A stretch of DNA of 46,248 bases from Chloroflexota bacterium (GTDB taxonomy: Bacteria > Chloroflexota > Anaerolineae > Aggregatilineales > UBA2796): positions 1 through 46,248 of the forward strand of contig JAJPHV010000082.1 of assembly GCA_021325095.1 (NCBI GenBank), given 5' to 3'. The notes beneath the pieces are model-generated. The model made no database searches, had not been told where the DNA came from, and saw nothing but the letters and a program-made list of their open reading frames with translations. The translations under genes and the position numbers were made by a program. Of this stretch, positions 1 to 8,049 are shown piece by piece. Positions within the stretch are counted from its first letter, which is position 1. Each line of letters opens with the position of its first letter.

Positions 1-126
1 CCTAACTGTCTGCTTGAACTTGACCGGGACTTGAATGCCGCCCGGAATATCCTGAAACTGGCGTTCAGTCCGCCCGGATCGGGCGGTCAGGCGCTAACGT
101 GGCCCGTTGGGGCGAGCGTAGCCTGA
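1..126 (+). pseudogene. tnpB: 3' end of IS200/IS605-family TnpB (RNA-guided nuclease/transposase accessory), cut by window edge
   Basis: The first frame is open from base 1 and ends with TGA at 124-126. It reads the typical TnpB C-terminus: a CGL-like segment (here PNCLLELD) followed by LDRDLNAARNIL, in which the Asp of DRDLNAA is the third RuvC catalytic residue of TnpB. A Gly/Pro-rich tail of about 20 residues follows. The 5' part lies outside the window, so an intact gene and a degraded copy cannot be told apart. A 7-bp hairpin (70-76 with 80-86) lies inside the coding end, as expected where the omega (reRNA) scaffold overlaps the end of tnpB. It reads towards the downstream right-end hairpin. 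Confidence 0.8.
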
Positions 127-160
127 GAAGCCCCCGGATGAATCCGGGGGAGTGATCACG
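127..160 (+). mobile_element. Right end of IS200/IS605-type element: hairpin and probable omega-RNA scaffold end
   Basis: Immediately after the tnpB stop is a perfect 8-bp stem, CCCCCGGA (131-138) and TCCGGGGG (143-150), with loop TGAA, followed by AGTGATCAC. GAAG-CCCCCGG...CCGGGGG-AGTG followed by TCAC is the usual layout of right ends of IS605-family elements, where the hairpin is recognised by TnpA and forms the 3' end of the TnpB guide-RNA scaffold. The exact boundary is inferred to be about 157-160. The bases that follow (from about 161) would be the flank used as guide. No TnpA gene is visible here. Confidence 0.65.
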
Positions 161-216
161 AAAAGGAATGTAAGTCTTGATTGTTGATCTCGCCCCCAAC
201 CCCTCACTAACCAATT

Positions 217-254
217 CCCCCTCTCCAGTTGGAGAGGGGGCCGGGGGATGAGGT
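217..254. repeat. Intergenic hairpin repeat (GGGGTGAGG family), copy 1
   Basis: A perfect 10-bp stem, CCCCCTCTCC (217-226) with GGAGAGGGGG (231-240), is followed by CCGGGGGATGAGGTT. The left half of the larger palindrome is seen in degenerate form at 191-206 (CGCCCCCAACCCCTCAC). The same unit recurs through the window. This copy lies just beyond the 3' end of the substrate-binding-protein gene. Confidence 0.8.
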
Positions 255-285
255 TAACCAACTCAGTCTAAGGAACCGATAGGCA

Positions 286-1482
286 CTACTTCGCTGCTGT
301 GGCTGCCATCGTGGCCGCCATCTCGCCCGACGCAGGGTTGGGAACCAGCACGAACTTGTCTCCCTTGACCTGGAAGATGTAGAATTGCGCGCCCTGCACG
401 TCGCCGTTCTTGTCGAAGGCCAGCGGGCCGCCCAGGATACTCAGCTTCTGGTTGGTCTTGGCAACCTCGTCGCGCACGGCTTCGCGGGTCAGCTTGCCCC
501 CCTCAAAAGCGCGTTTCATCGCTTCCAGCACCACCGTCGTGGCCGCGTAGGTGGGTGGGCCGAACGTGCCGAAGGAACCGTTCTTTTCGGTGTAGCGCTT
601 CACCACGTCGGCGGAGGACTCGATCCCGGTGATGTCCGGGGCGAAGGACGACACATATGCGCCCTCGGTAGCGCCCGCTGCGCCCTTGATGAAGTCATCC
701 GTCGAGAAGAAACCATCCGCGCCGAACAGAATGATCTTGACACCCTGCTCCTGCAACTGCTTGCCGAGCAGTGCGCCCTGAGAAGCAATCTGGCCGGGGA
801 AGAAAATGGCGTCCGCGCCGCTGCCCTTAATCTTCGTGACCAGCGCCGAGAAGTCCACGTCTTTCTGCGTCACGGACTCATGGCCCACAATGGAGCCGCC
901 CGCATCTTTGAAGGCTTTCTCCGCCGAATCGGCCAGCCCGGTGGAGTACGAGGTCTGGTCGTCGATGATGAACAGCTTGGTTGCCTTCAACTGCTTGGCG
1001 AGGAAGTTAGCGTCCGTCGGTCCCTGCGCGGCGTCGGTGGGCACGACGCGGAAGAACGTGTCAAAGCCGCTGGTGGTCAGCGTGGTGCGCGTGGCGGAGG
1101 GCGAAACGTGAACCAGACGCGCTTCCTTGAACTTGGGCGCGGTGGCTTCCACTTCCTGGCTGCCCGCCGGCCCGACTACGCCGTAAATGTCTTTATCGGC
1201 AATGAGCGACGTTGCCACCGTCACCGCTTTGGACGGGTCAAGCTCCGTGTCGCCTTCGACCAGCTCGGCCTTCCAGCCCGACGCCTTGTTGAAGTCCTCG
1301 ACGGCGAGTTTGGCCCAGTTCAACTGTTCCTGGCCGATGGATGCGGCTGGCCCTGTGAACGGCCCCATCACGCCGATTTTGACCGGGACGGTGGGCACTT
1401 TGTCCTGCGCCTGGGCATTGAACACGTTAAGAACAGGCAGAATCAACAATAGACCGGTGAGGATACGGGTAAACCTGCGCAT
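286..1482 (-). CDS. Branched-chain amino acid-type ABC transporter substrate-binding protein
   Basis: A 398-aa secreted binding protein of the Leu/Ile/Val receptor type (Peripla_BP_6, LivJ/LivK-like), which captures amino acids or similar small solutes outside the membrane for an ABC importer. The N-terminus has charged residues, a hydrophobic core and an AQA cleavage site (about residues 1-26) with no lipobox cysteine. The mature start IGVMGPFTGPAASIG is the usual first strand and ligand loop. The start is supported by AAGGAG about 10 nt upstream. The protein ends in an Ala/Thr/Met tail, ATMAATAAK, nearly identical to the end of the unrelated BMP-family protein at 15826-16914. No livH/M/G/F genes are in the window, so it is an orphan here. 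It lies 27 bp downstream of the cupin gene and is probably co-transcribed. The substrate cannot be told. Confidence 0.9.
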   Translation of the reverse strand: MRRFTRILTGLLLILPVLNVFNAQAQDKVPTVPVKIGVMGPFTGPAASIGQEQLNWAKLAVEDFNKASGWKAELVEGDTELDPSKAVTVATSLIADKDIYGVVGPAGSQEVEATAPKFKEARLVHVSPSATRTTLTTSGFDTFFRVVPTDAAQGPTDANFLAKQLKATKLFIIDDQTSYSTGLADSAEKAFKDAGGSIVGHESVTQKDVDFSALVTKIKGSGADAIFFPGQIASQGALLGKQLQEQGVKIILFGADGFFSTDDFIKGAAGATEGAYVSSFAPDITGIESSADVVKRYTEKNGSFGTFGPPTYAATTVVLEAMKRAFEGGKLTREAVRDEVAKTNQKLSILGGPLAFDKNGDVQGAQFYIFQVKGDKFVLVPNPASGEMAATMAATAAK

Positions 1483-1509
1483 ACTTTTTTTGCTCCTTAG
1501 TGAAATAGA

Positions 1510-1947
1510 TTACTTCTGGCTGTTCCGATCATAGGGAATGATCTTGTCCCACTCGTCGGCGGCGGAACGGGCGACGAAGGCGACCACTGGCACGTCCCCG
1601 ATGTTGAAAACCTCGTGCGGGACGCCCGGCTCAATGTAAATGAAGTCACCGGCTTCATTCTCGATGGAATTTTTCAGGCCAGGGCCAAACTCGTGGCGGA
1701 CGCGGCCCTCCACAATATACAGCATCACCTCAAAGCCGTCGTGGATGTGCGCTTTCGCCACGCCGCCCACCGGAACTGTCGCCACATTGATCGACAGCGC
1801 CTTCGAGCCGACGTTTTTGCCGGAAAGCCCCTGCTTGTAGTGGATGCCGTTCCAGCCGCGCTGGAACCCACCGCCGCGAATGACGGTGATTCCGCCGTGA
1901 TTCTCGACATTCTGCTTGAGGTCTTGTTCTTCTTGAACGTCCGTCAT
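1510..1947 (-). CDS. Cupin domain protein, small metal-binding beta-barrel
   Basis: A 145-aa single-domain cupin. Cupin motif 1 is seen as HIHDGFE...EGRV (His, His and Glu metal ligands) and motif 2 as PGVPHEVFN (the third His). This pattern is typical of Cupin_2 proteins that bind a divalent metal and act as dioxygenases, isomerases or sensors; the substrate is not evident. The start chosen is the ATG at 1947 because AAGGGA lies 7 nt upstream. The open frame runs 15 codons further, to 1992, but without a ribosome site. It is the first gene of a probable two-gene unit with the binding protein downstream, and diverges from the aldo/keto reductase across an AT-rich gap. Confidence 0.85.
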   Translation of the reverse strand: MTDVQEEQDLKQNVENHGGITVIRGGGFQRGWNGIHYKQGLSGKNVGSKALSINVATVPVGGVAKAHIHDGFEVMLYIVEGRVRHEFGPGLKNSIENEAGDFIYIEPGVPHEVFNIGDVPVVAFVARSAADEWDKIIPYDRNSQK

Positions 1948-2023
1948 AGACTGTCCCTTCTCTACCGAGGTAACTACCAGTCGTACTGCCAACCCCCGTT
2001 AGCGGCTGGTAATTCCAGAGGAT

Positions 2024-2053
2024 ATTATAGGTATTATATATTTAAAACTGAAA
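2024..2053 (-). promoter_or_regulatory. Possible promoter for the cupin/binding-protein unit
   Basis: In the AT-rich divergent gap (1948-2111), the minus strand carries an exact TATAAT (2029 to 2024). The only candidate -35 is weak, TTTCAG (2053 to 2048), spaced 18 bp. A TATTATATA stretch at 2032-2040 could serve the opposite direction. The -10 is good and the -35 poor, so this is tentative. Confidence 0.35.
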
Positions 2054-2111
2054 TTTCTGGAAAGTTCCGTAGACTGCTGATCGGCAGCATTTTACAGCGG
2101 GAAGCTAAACA

Positions 2112-3101
2112 GTGCATTACAAAAAACTCGGACGAACCGGCCTCAAGATTTCGGCGGTGGGCCTCGGCTGCGGCAACTTCGGCGGGATCGGCAGCGCCCC
2201 CGCCTTTTTCGGCAAAGGCGAGATGGAAGAACAGGCGCTGGCCCTGATGGACGTGGCCTGGGACATGGGCATCAACTTCTTCGATACGGCGGATGCCTAC
2301 GGCGGCGGGCGCAGCGAAACGTACATCGGCAAGTGGCTGCGTAGCAAGGGTTCGCGTGTCCGCGATCAACTGGTGCTCAGTTCCAAAGTTTTTAACCCCG
2401 TCGGCGATGGCCCGAACGACTGGGGCCTGTCGCGTTACCATGTCATGCGGCAGATCGAGGCCAGCCTGTCGCGCCTGGGCGTCGATCATCTGGATATGTA
2501 CCTCATCCACGAGCCAGACCCCACCACGCCCCTCGACGAGACGCTGCGCGCCCTGGACGACCTGATCCACCAGGGCAAAGTGCGCTACATTGGCGCCTCC
2601 AACATGCCCGCCTGGTTGATGATCAAAGCGCTGTGGATCAGCGACAGGCTCAACCTGCACCGCTTTGAATGGGTGCAGAACTCATACAGCCTGCTGGATC
2701 GGGCCGACGAGCGCGAGATGTTCCCGCTGTGCCGCGACCAGGGCCTGGGCTACACGCCGTTCAGCCCGCTGGCGGGCGGCCTGCTGACCGGCAAGTACCG
2801 CCTGACCGATGCCTATCCCGAAGGCTCGCGCATGACGCTGCGCCCCGAACCGTACCTTCAGCATTGGAACGAGGCCACCTTTGCGGCCCTGCATCAGTTC
2901 AAGCTAGAGGCCGAGCAGCGCGGCGTGAGCATGGCGGGGCTGGCGCTGGCCTGGGTGATGAGCAGCCCGGACGTGACCGCGCCGATCATCGGCCCGCGCA
3001 AGCCGGAGCATTTCACGCCGGTGCGGGAAGCTCTGGACATCCAACTGAGCGGCGAGGAACGCGACAGGCTGGCGAGCTTATTTCCCGCAACTCACTGGTA
3101 G
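2112..3101 (+). CDS. Aldo/keto reductase
   Basis: A 329-aa NADP(H)-dependent oxidoreductase of the aldo/keto reductase superfamily, cytosolic, reducing aldehydes or ketones to alcohols. The family's (alpha/beta)8 barrel start (KLGRTGLKISAVGLG) is clear. The catalytic tetrad is intact: Asp58 and Tyr63 in FFDTADAY, Lys92 in LSSKVF, His133 in YLIHEPD. The C-terminal cofactor region includes IIGPRKPEH. The length is normal. The start is GTG with GGGAAG upstream; no better ATG exists. It resembles the YhdN/general-stress-protein-69 branch, but the substrate is unknown. It overlaps the convergent lipoprotein gene by 10 bp at its 3' end. Confidence 0.9.
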   Translation: MHYKKLGRTGLKISAVGLGCGNFGGIGSAPAFFGKGEMEEQALALMDVAWDMGINFFDTADAYGGGRSETYIGKWLRSKGSRVRDQLVLSSKVFNPVGDGPNDWGLSRYHVMRQIEASLSRLGVDHLDMYLIHEPDPTTPLDETLRALDDLIHQGKVRYIGASNMPAWLMIKALWISDRLNLHRFEWVQNSYSLLDRADEREMFPLCRDQGLGYTPFSPLAGGLLTGKYRLTDAYPEGSRMTLRPEPYLQHWNEATFAALHQFKLEAEQRGVSMAGLALAWVMSSPDVTAPIIGPRKPEHFTPVREALDIQLSGEERDRLASLFPATHW

Positions 3102-3481
3102 CCGCACATCTTCCACTGGCCGTCCTCCTTGACCAGCTTGAAGCTCCGCGCCGCCAGGTCCCAGTTGCGGGTTTCCCCGGCATAGGTCGTCACGATCTTG
3201 CCCTGGCAGGCCACGACGCTGGACTGTCCATCGTCGCTCTTGGGCGAACAACTCATGCTGTCCAGTTTGGCGTTCATCGACTGAAACGACGCGGCTTCGT
3301 CCCTGGCGTGGCCTTCCCACTCCTTGCAGGATAGGGCGATCAGCCTGGGCGCATCGCTGGCGACGCGCGCGTTCAGGTACGCTTCGACAGCCTTCACGGG
3401 GCTGTCTTGCTGACCACAGGCGGACAGGATCAGCAGGCCGATCAGCCCGGTCAGAACAATCAGGATGCTGGAACGTCTCAT
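3092..3481 (-). CDS. Small lipoprotein, probable NTF2-like fold
   Basis: A 129-aa predicted lipoprotein: an N-terminal MRRSS, hydrophobic stretch and lipobox LSAC (lipidated Cys) before GQQDSPVKAVEAYLNA. The remaining part (helix, then several strands, ending LVKEDGQWKMCGYQ) looks like the small NTF2/DUF4878-type extracellular domains, but I cannot name the family firmly. Two further cysteine pairs suggest disulfides. The ATG at 3481 is chosen over the ATG at 3502 because GAGGA lies 4 nt upstream of it. It overlaps the aldo/keto reductase tail by 10 bp in convergent orientation. Function unknown. Confidence 0.7.
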   Translation of the reverse strand: MRRSSILIVLTGLIGLLILSACGQQDSPVKAVEAYLNARVASDAPRLIALSCKEWEGHARDEAASFQSMNAKLDSMSCSPKSDDGQSSVVACQGKIVTTYAGETRNWDLAARSFKLVKEDGQWKMCGYQ

Positions 3482-3584
3482 CAGTTCCTCAATAAGCAGC
3501 ACAACAGGCCAAAGTGGGCGTCAGTGTACAGTTTCCTGGCGCGGCTTTCAAGGGCGCAGCCTATGCGTCTGCAAAGCGTCCCTA

Positions 3585-3606
3585 AGAGAGAGGCAGGGGG
3601 TGAGGT
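3585..3606 (+). repeat. Half copy of GGGGTGAGG repeat
   Basis: The right half only of the intergenic hairpin family, GAGAGAGGCAGGGGGTGAGGTC, with no matching left arm. It lies in the gap before the secreted SH3 protein, probably a decayed copy. Confidence 0.5.
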
Positions 3607-3684
3607 CAGGTGCACGCAGGTTGCAAACTCAACTTTCACCGACTATAGTTGTCCGCCAATGGTGGCTATGGGTGGAGGGCGATC

Positions 3685-5451
3685 ATGCATCGTACTCGCT
3701 TGGGAATCGTGTTGTTCTGCCTGTTTGTGCTGGCGGCGGGGGTGTTCCCGCTCACATCGCAGCGGGTGGACGCACGAGAGACGGGCAGCACGTGTGCAGC
3801 GCTGGCGGAAACAGTTCTCGGCGCGGTCAAGCAGGCGTGCAGCTCGGCAGAGGCCAGCGGCGCAAACAGCGTGTGTCTGGGTTACGACACGGCAAAAGCC
3901 ACGTTTACGGGGTCTGCCAGCAGCGAATTCAAGGCCAGAGGCGACCACATTAACCTTGCCGATATTGCCAGCCTGACGACCTCCGCAGCCGATCCCGCTG
4001 CCGGGAAATGGGGCATTGCAACGCTGCACATTCAGGCGGGCTTGCCCACGACCAGCAAAGGCATCACGGCAGTTTTGTTCGGGGATGCCTCGCTGACTTC
4101 CAACGTTCGCGCAACCGATCTGCCCACGCTGCCCGTCGTCAGCAAGGGCAACACGGTGCTGCTGCGCGGCGGAGCCGGGCCGGGCTACCCGGCGGCGCTC
4201 AAACTGCTGCCCAATCAGAATGCTGTCGCGGATGGTCGCAATGCGGCGGGCGACTGGCTGCGCGTGCGGCTGGAAAAGGCCGTCGGCTGGGCCTATGCGC
4301 CGCAGGTCAAGGTCACGGGCGACGTGCAATCGCTGACCGTCCTGGACGAAACCGATACCGACGCCGATTTCCTTTACAAAAATCCGATGCAAGCCTTCAC
4401 GCTGACGACGGGCAACCCGGCCACCTGCAAGGGCGAAGCCTCGTCGGGGTTGCTGCTGCAACTGGCGGGCGACAAAGCCGACCAGACGGCCCATCTCTCC
4501 ATCAACGGGGCGGACGTGGAACTATCCTCGGCTATCCTGTATGCGCGAGCCACTCCCAAAGATCGCCTGGAAATCGCCGCCATCGCCGGGAGCGCTGCGA
4601 TCACCGCGCTTGGCAGTTCCGTGACGCTCAACGCCGGTGAGTGGGTGCGCATCCGCCTGGGCGGGAAAGATGGCCTGAACGTCATCGCTGCGCCCACCGC
4701 AAAAACCGACTTTCCGTTTGCCGTGATTGATGGCACGCCGATCAACGCACTGCCCGAAGCGATGCCCTGCACCGTCGGCCTGCCCGCCGACAGCAAAGGG
4801 CGGGTCCCGGTGCGGGTTGGCCCCGGTGACGAACGCGGCTCGCTGTTTTTCATGGACGCCAATTCCAGCTACCCGGTGAAAGGCTGGGCGAACGACGCTA
4901 ACGGCGCGCCCTGGTGGAAGATCGACGCTGAGGGCCGCGATCAGGCGTGGGTGGCCCAGGCCGCTGTACACAGCCTGGGCGCGTGCGAGCAGGTGGCGAA
5001 AGCGGACATTCCACCCGTGATCGCAGCCCCGCCGCCCGACACGGGCAACACGGGTGGAACCGATTCTGCCAGCGCAGGCGATTCAGGCGGCCAGGGCTTT
5101 GCGCCGACCACCCAGACCATCTGGGACGTGACGCCCGGCATCGACAAGCTGGTCGGCGACTGCGCGAACGTCGCCCCGATCAACTACTGCCCGTCGCTGG
5201 TCGCGCTGACGCCCAGGGGCAGCGGCCTGATGTACAAGGGCCAGGAATTGAACCCGTACTACATGGCTCGCGTCCGGGAAAACGTCTACGCCTATTCGGG
5301 CGCCGCGCCGGAAGCGCTCGGCCCTGGGCGTATCAAGCTGACGCTGGTCTTTACCAGCCAGACCACCTGGACGATCACGCGCGTCCTGACCTTAAATGAG
5401 GCGCCCGCCTGCCAGCACGTTTACACCTTCACCGGGCAATTCTTGAGATAA
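3685..5451 (+). CDS. Secreted protein with SH3-type domains, function unknown
   Basis: A 588-aa predicted secreted protein. The start is set at the ATG at 3685, with GGAGGG 5-10 nt upstream; the longer open frame (from 3649) has no ribosome site. A signal peptide (RTRLGIVLFCLFVLAAG, cleavage near VDA) is followed by a region with paired cysteines. A bacterial SH3-like segment follows (TVLLRGGAGPGYPA through VGWAYAPQVKV, about residues 155-210). A second, weaker SH3-like unit is seen around RVPVRVGPGDERGS...WWKID. A Gly/Ser-rich linker and a C-terminal beta-rich domain follow (about 490-588). Such proteins are frequent in Anaerolineae envelopes; binding to cell-wall or surface polymers is only an inference. 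The next gene starts 20 bp downstream and also carries an SH3 domain, so the two probably form an operon. Confidence 0.75.
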   Translation: MHRTRLGIVLFCLFVLAAGVFPLTSQRVDARETGSTCAALAETVLGAVKQACSSAEASGANSVCLGYDTAKATFTGSASSEFKARGDHINLADIASLTTSAADPAAGKWGIATLHIQAGLPTTSKGITAVLFGDASLTSNVRATDLPTLPVVSKGNTVLLRGGAGPGYPAALKLLPNQNAVADGRNAAGDWLRVRLEKAVGWAYAPQVKVTGDVQSLTVLDETDTDADFLYKNPMQAFTLTTGNPATCKGEASSGLLLQLAGDKADQTAHLSINGADVELSSAILYARATPKDRLEIAAIAGSAAITALGSSVTLNAGEWVRIRLGGKDGLNVIAAPTAKTDFPFAVIDGTPINALPEAMPCTVGLPADSKGRVPVRVGPGDERGSLFFMDANSSYPVKGWANDANGAPWWKIDAEGRDQAWVAQAAVHSLGACEQVAKADIPPVIAAPPPDTGNTGGTDSASAGDSGGQGFAPTTQTIWDVTPGIDKLVGDCANVAPINYCPSLVALTPRGSGLMYKGQELNPYYMARVRENVYAYSGAAPEALGPGRIKLTLVFTSQTTWTITRVLTLNEAPACQHVYTFTGQFLR

Positions 5452-5471
5452 ACATCCGACGAGGTACTGTT

Positions 5472-6683
5472 ATGATCCGCCGATCTACTTTTTTTAGCCT
5501 GCTGATCCTGCTGTCGATTGCCCTGATGGCTATCCTGGGCCAGACCACGGTGCGCGCGGAAACGCCAAACGCCTGGGCCACTGCCGAGATCAATATGCGG
5601 GTTGGCCCTGGCACAAAATACGACACGATCACGAAACTCACCACCAATACGGCGCTGGTGCTTGAAGCGCGCAACAGAGACACATCGTGGGTGCTGGTGC
5701 ATGTCGTGGACAGCGGCGTGCGTGGCTGGGTCAAAACGTCGTTCTTGAAGATTCAGACCGGCGTGAGCGTATACCGTCTGCCGTTCAGCGACGTGCTGCT
5801 TCAGCCAGGGCAGGGCAACCCCGATGCGCCCGCCGTGCCTGGCGGCCCAACGCCCGCCGGCCCGACCCCCGGCCCCATCCCCACCGTCGTCCTGGACCGG
5901 AACCTGACTGCACCGATCATTCCGCAGATCACCCCCAAGATGCGCGCGCAGGCGCAGATCATCCGGCAGAAGGGCAAAGCACTCGGCAACAACCCCGCCG
6001 TCTTTTCCAAAGTGGGCGACTGCATTACCGACCACTGGGCATTCCTGACGCCGTTCGGCTTCAAGAAATACGACCTGGGCCAGTATGGTTATCTCCAGGC
6101 GGTGATCGATCACTTCTCTGTGCCGCCGCGCGAGGGGATCATCAATTCGTGGGTGGTGGACAGCGCTGCCGCGCACAACGGCTTTAACTCAAGTGCCGTG
6201 CTCGATCCGCAGTGGGCCAACCCGCAACTGTGCTACAAGGGCGAGTCCCCGCTGCTGTGTGAGTACCGATTGAACAAACCCGGTATCGCCCTGATCATGT
6301 TCGGCACTGCCGACGTGCTGGTCATGACGCCCCGCGAATACAACTACTTCCTGCGTGAAGTGGTCAAAGAAACGATGGATCACGGCATTCTGCCCGTGCT
6401 CAGTACCTTCCCCGAAGACCTGGCCGTGCGCGACAAGTCGCGCCAGATCAACCAGGTGGTGCTGACTATCGCCTACGAGAAGAACATACCCGTGATGAAC
6501 CTGCAAGCGGCGCTCGACGGCCTGCCCAACAACGGCATCGACAACGACTTGATCCACCTGACCGTCCCGCCGGATGGGAATAGCGGCGTGTTCAACGAAG
6601 CAAACTTGAAATACGGCTACACGGTGCGCAACCTCGTCACCTTGCAGGCGCTCGACGTTGTGTGGCGTCAGTTGATGCGCTAA
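5472..6683 (+). CDS. Secreted SH3 domain plus SGNH/GDSL-hydrolase-like protein
   Basis: A 403-aa secreted protein: signal peptide (1-29), SH3_3-type domain (about 35-95, INMRVGPGTKYDTI...GWVKTSFL), Pro/Gly linker (110-140), then an SGNH-like alpha/beta domain (155-403). Block I reads SKVGDCITD, so the nucleophile Ser of GDS is Cys184. Block III is FGTAD (277-281) in place of GxND. Block V keeps the DxxH pair, Asp359 and His362 (DLIH). It may be a non-hydrolytic or altered member. Start ATG with GAGGT upstream. The gene follows the secreted SH3 protein closely, so both are probably co-expressed surface factors. Confidence 0.8.
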   Translation: MIRRSTFFSLLILLSIALMAILGQTTVRAETPNAWATAEINMRVGPGTKYDTITKLTTNTALVLEARNRDTSWVLVHVVDSGVRGWVKTSFLKIQTGVSVYRLPFSDVLLQPGQGNPDAPAVPGGPTPAGPTPGPIPTVVLDRNLTAPIIPQITPKMRAQAQIIRQKGKALGNNPAVFSKVGDCITDHWAFLTPFGFKKYDLGQYGYLQAVIDHFSVPPREGIINSWVVDSAAAHNGFNSSAVLDPQWANPQLCYKGESPLLCEYRLNKPGIALIMFGTADVLVMTPREYNYFLREVVKETMDHGILPVLSTFPEDLAVRDKSRQINQVVLTIAYEKNIPVMNLQAALDGLPNNGIDNDLIHLTVPPDGNSGVFNEANLKYGYTVRNLVTLQALDVVWRQLMR

Positions 6684-6690
6684 ACCCTGA

Positions 6691-6793
6691 CCTCACCCCC
6701 GGCCTTCTCGTCAGTTGGCGCGGAGTCGCCGGTGGGCGATACAGTGGGTATTGACTCCCCTCTCTGCGAAGCGGAGAGGGGCCGGGGGTGAGG
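6691..6793. repeat. Intergenic hairpin repeat, copy 2 (long form)
   Basis: Begins CCTCACCCCCGG and ends CCGGGGGTGAGG, with an inner stem CCCCTCTC...GGAGAGGGG, giving a palindromic unit of about 100 bp with a non-repeated middle. It sits between two convergent genes, 8 bp after one stop codon and 22 bp from the other, so it may act as a bidirectional terminator. Confidence 0.8.
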
Positions 6794-6814
6794 TCAATAG
6801 CCTCAACGCCGATC

Positions 6815-7717
6815 CTACGGCGTCACGATGGTTGGCCCGACCCGCACGCCCGCCTCTTGTTCCAGAACGCTGAGAACGGCAGAGTTGTCCAGTTCGCCGT
6901 TGCCCATGTCGATCATGGCCTGGAAGAGTTCCGTCGTGATCTCACTGAGGGGCAGTGGCACGGCGTAAGTTTCCCCCGTATCCAGCACGATCTTGAGGTC
7001 TTTGAGCTGCATGTAGGCTTTGAAGCCCGGCGTGCGGATGCCCTGCGCCAGGCGCTGCGGCTTCACGTCCATCGTCCAGCACTGCGCCGCGCCGCCCTTG
7101 ATGGCTTCCACCACCTTGAACGGATCGACGCCGCACTTCTGCGCAAAGACCATCAGTTCGCCCATCGCGGCCATCTGCGCGCCGACCATGATCTGGTTGG
7201 CGGCTTTGGCGATCTGGCCCGCCCCGCTGTCACCTACCAGCAGCCAGCTTTTACCCATCGCTTTGAACAGCGGCACAGCTTTGTCGAAGGCTTCTTGCGG
7301 GCCGCCGACCATGATCACCAGCGTGCCCTGCTGCGCGCCGATCTGCCCGCCGCTGACGGGTGCATCCAGCGCGGCAACGCCCACCTTTGCCAGTTCTGCC
7401 GCGATATGGCGGGCCGTCTCCGGCTTGATGGTGCTGTTGTCCACGTAGATTAGGCCCTCGTGCGCGCCCTCGCTGATCCCGTTCGGGCCGAGCACGACCT
7501 TTTCCACGTCCGGCGAGTCGGGCAGGTTGGTGAAGACAAAATCGACCTGTTGCGCCACTTCCTTCGGTGAATGTGCTGCCGTCGCGCCCTCGCTGACAAG
7601 CTGCTCCACGATTTGCTGGCTGCGGTTGTGCACCACCAGCGAGCACCCTGCCTTCATCAAGTTACGGGCTATTGCCGACCCCATCAGGCCCAGGCCGATG
7701 TAGCCTACACGTGTCAT
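6815..7717 (-). CDS. NAD(P)-dependent 3-hydroxyisobutyrate dehydrogenase-family oxidoreductase
   Basis: A 300-aa beta-hydroxyacid dehydrogenase that oxidises 3-hydroxy acids (3-hydroxyisobutyrate, tartronate semialdehyde/glycerate or similar) with NAD(P). The N-terminal Rossmann motif GLGLMG (8-13), the substrate motif DAPVSGG (118-124) and the catalytic Lys171 in GAGQIAKAANQ are intact, and the length is normal. HNRS after the second strand (residues 30-33) favours NADP(H), since Arg is common there. Start ATG with AGGAG upstream. It diverges from the aminotransferase gene across a 330-bp gap. Which hydroxy acid is used cannot be decided. Confidence 0.9.
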   Translation of the reverse strand: MTRVGYIGLGLMGSAIARNLMKAGCSLVVHNRSQQIVEQLVSEGATAAHSPKEVAQQVDFVFTNLPDSPDVEKVVLGPNGISEGAHEGLIYVDNSTIKPETARHIAAELAKVGVAALDAPVSGGQIGAQQGTLVIMVGGPQEAFDKAVPLFKAMGKSWLLVGDSGAGQIAKAANQIMVGAQMAAMGELMVFAQKCGVDPFKVVEAIKGGAAQCWTMDVKPQRLAQGIRTPGFKAYMQLKDLKIVLDTGETYAVPLPLSEITTELFQAMIDMGNGELDNSAVLSVLEQEAGVRVGPTIVTP

Positions 7718-7848
7718 TATGGTGTACTCCTGTGTGTTATTCTGTGTTATTCAGGTTGAGCCATTGCCCGGACTGGCAAGCGGACAATAAAGCGGGTTTC
7801 CCCGGCTTCGACTACCTAAGACTCATGGCGTTATGCTGTGCTGTCGGA

Positions 7849-7962
7849 TCATGCGATAGGGTATATCAAGTCCCCATCCTGCGCCAGAACCCGCGCCGTG
7901 AAAAACGCTTCCGCGCTGTGCCGCAGCACGTCCGCCGGAGTAATCCGCCGCCCAAAAATCAT
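7849..7962 (-). other. 37-codon open frame in a divergent intergenic region, possible small protein or gene remnant
   Basis: Within the 332-bp gap 7718-8049, an ATG-TGA frame reads MIFGRRITPADVLRHSAEAF and ends DGDLIYPIA. Its codon use is G/C-rich at third positions like real genes here, and the peptide has plausible helix-then-strand character. There is no ribosome site before the ATG. It could be a small protein or the tail of a lost gene. The rest of the gap shows nothing I can name. Confidence 0.25.
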
Positions 7963-8049
7963 AGCTGTCGTTGTTACGAATGCCAATTGACAGCCTGCCC
8001 TGACAGCGCCACAATCAACAAACCCTGATACAAAAGATTGGAGCTTTGC

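Noticed and set aside
385..1452. A 355-codon open frame on the plus strand opposite the binding protein
   Set aside because: Arg/His-rich translation without motifs; the minus strand encodes a clear secreted binding protein with a ribosome site.
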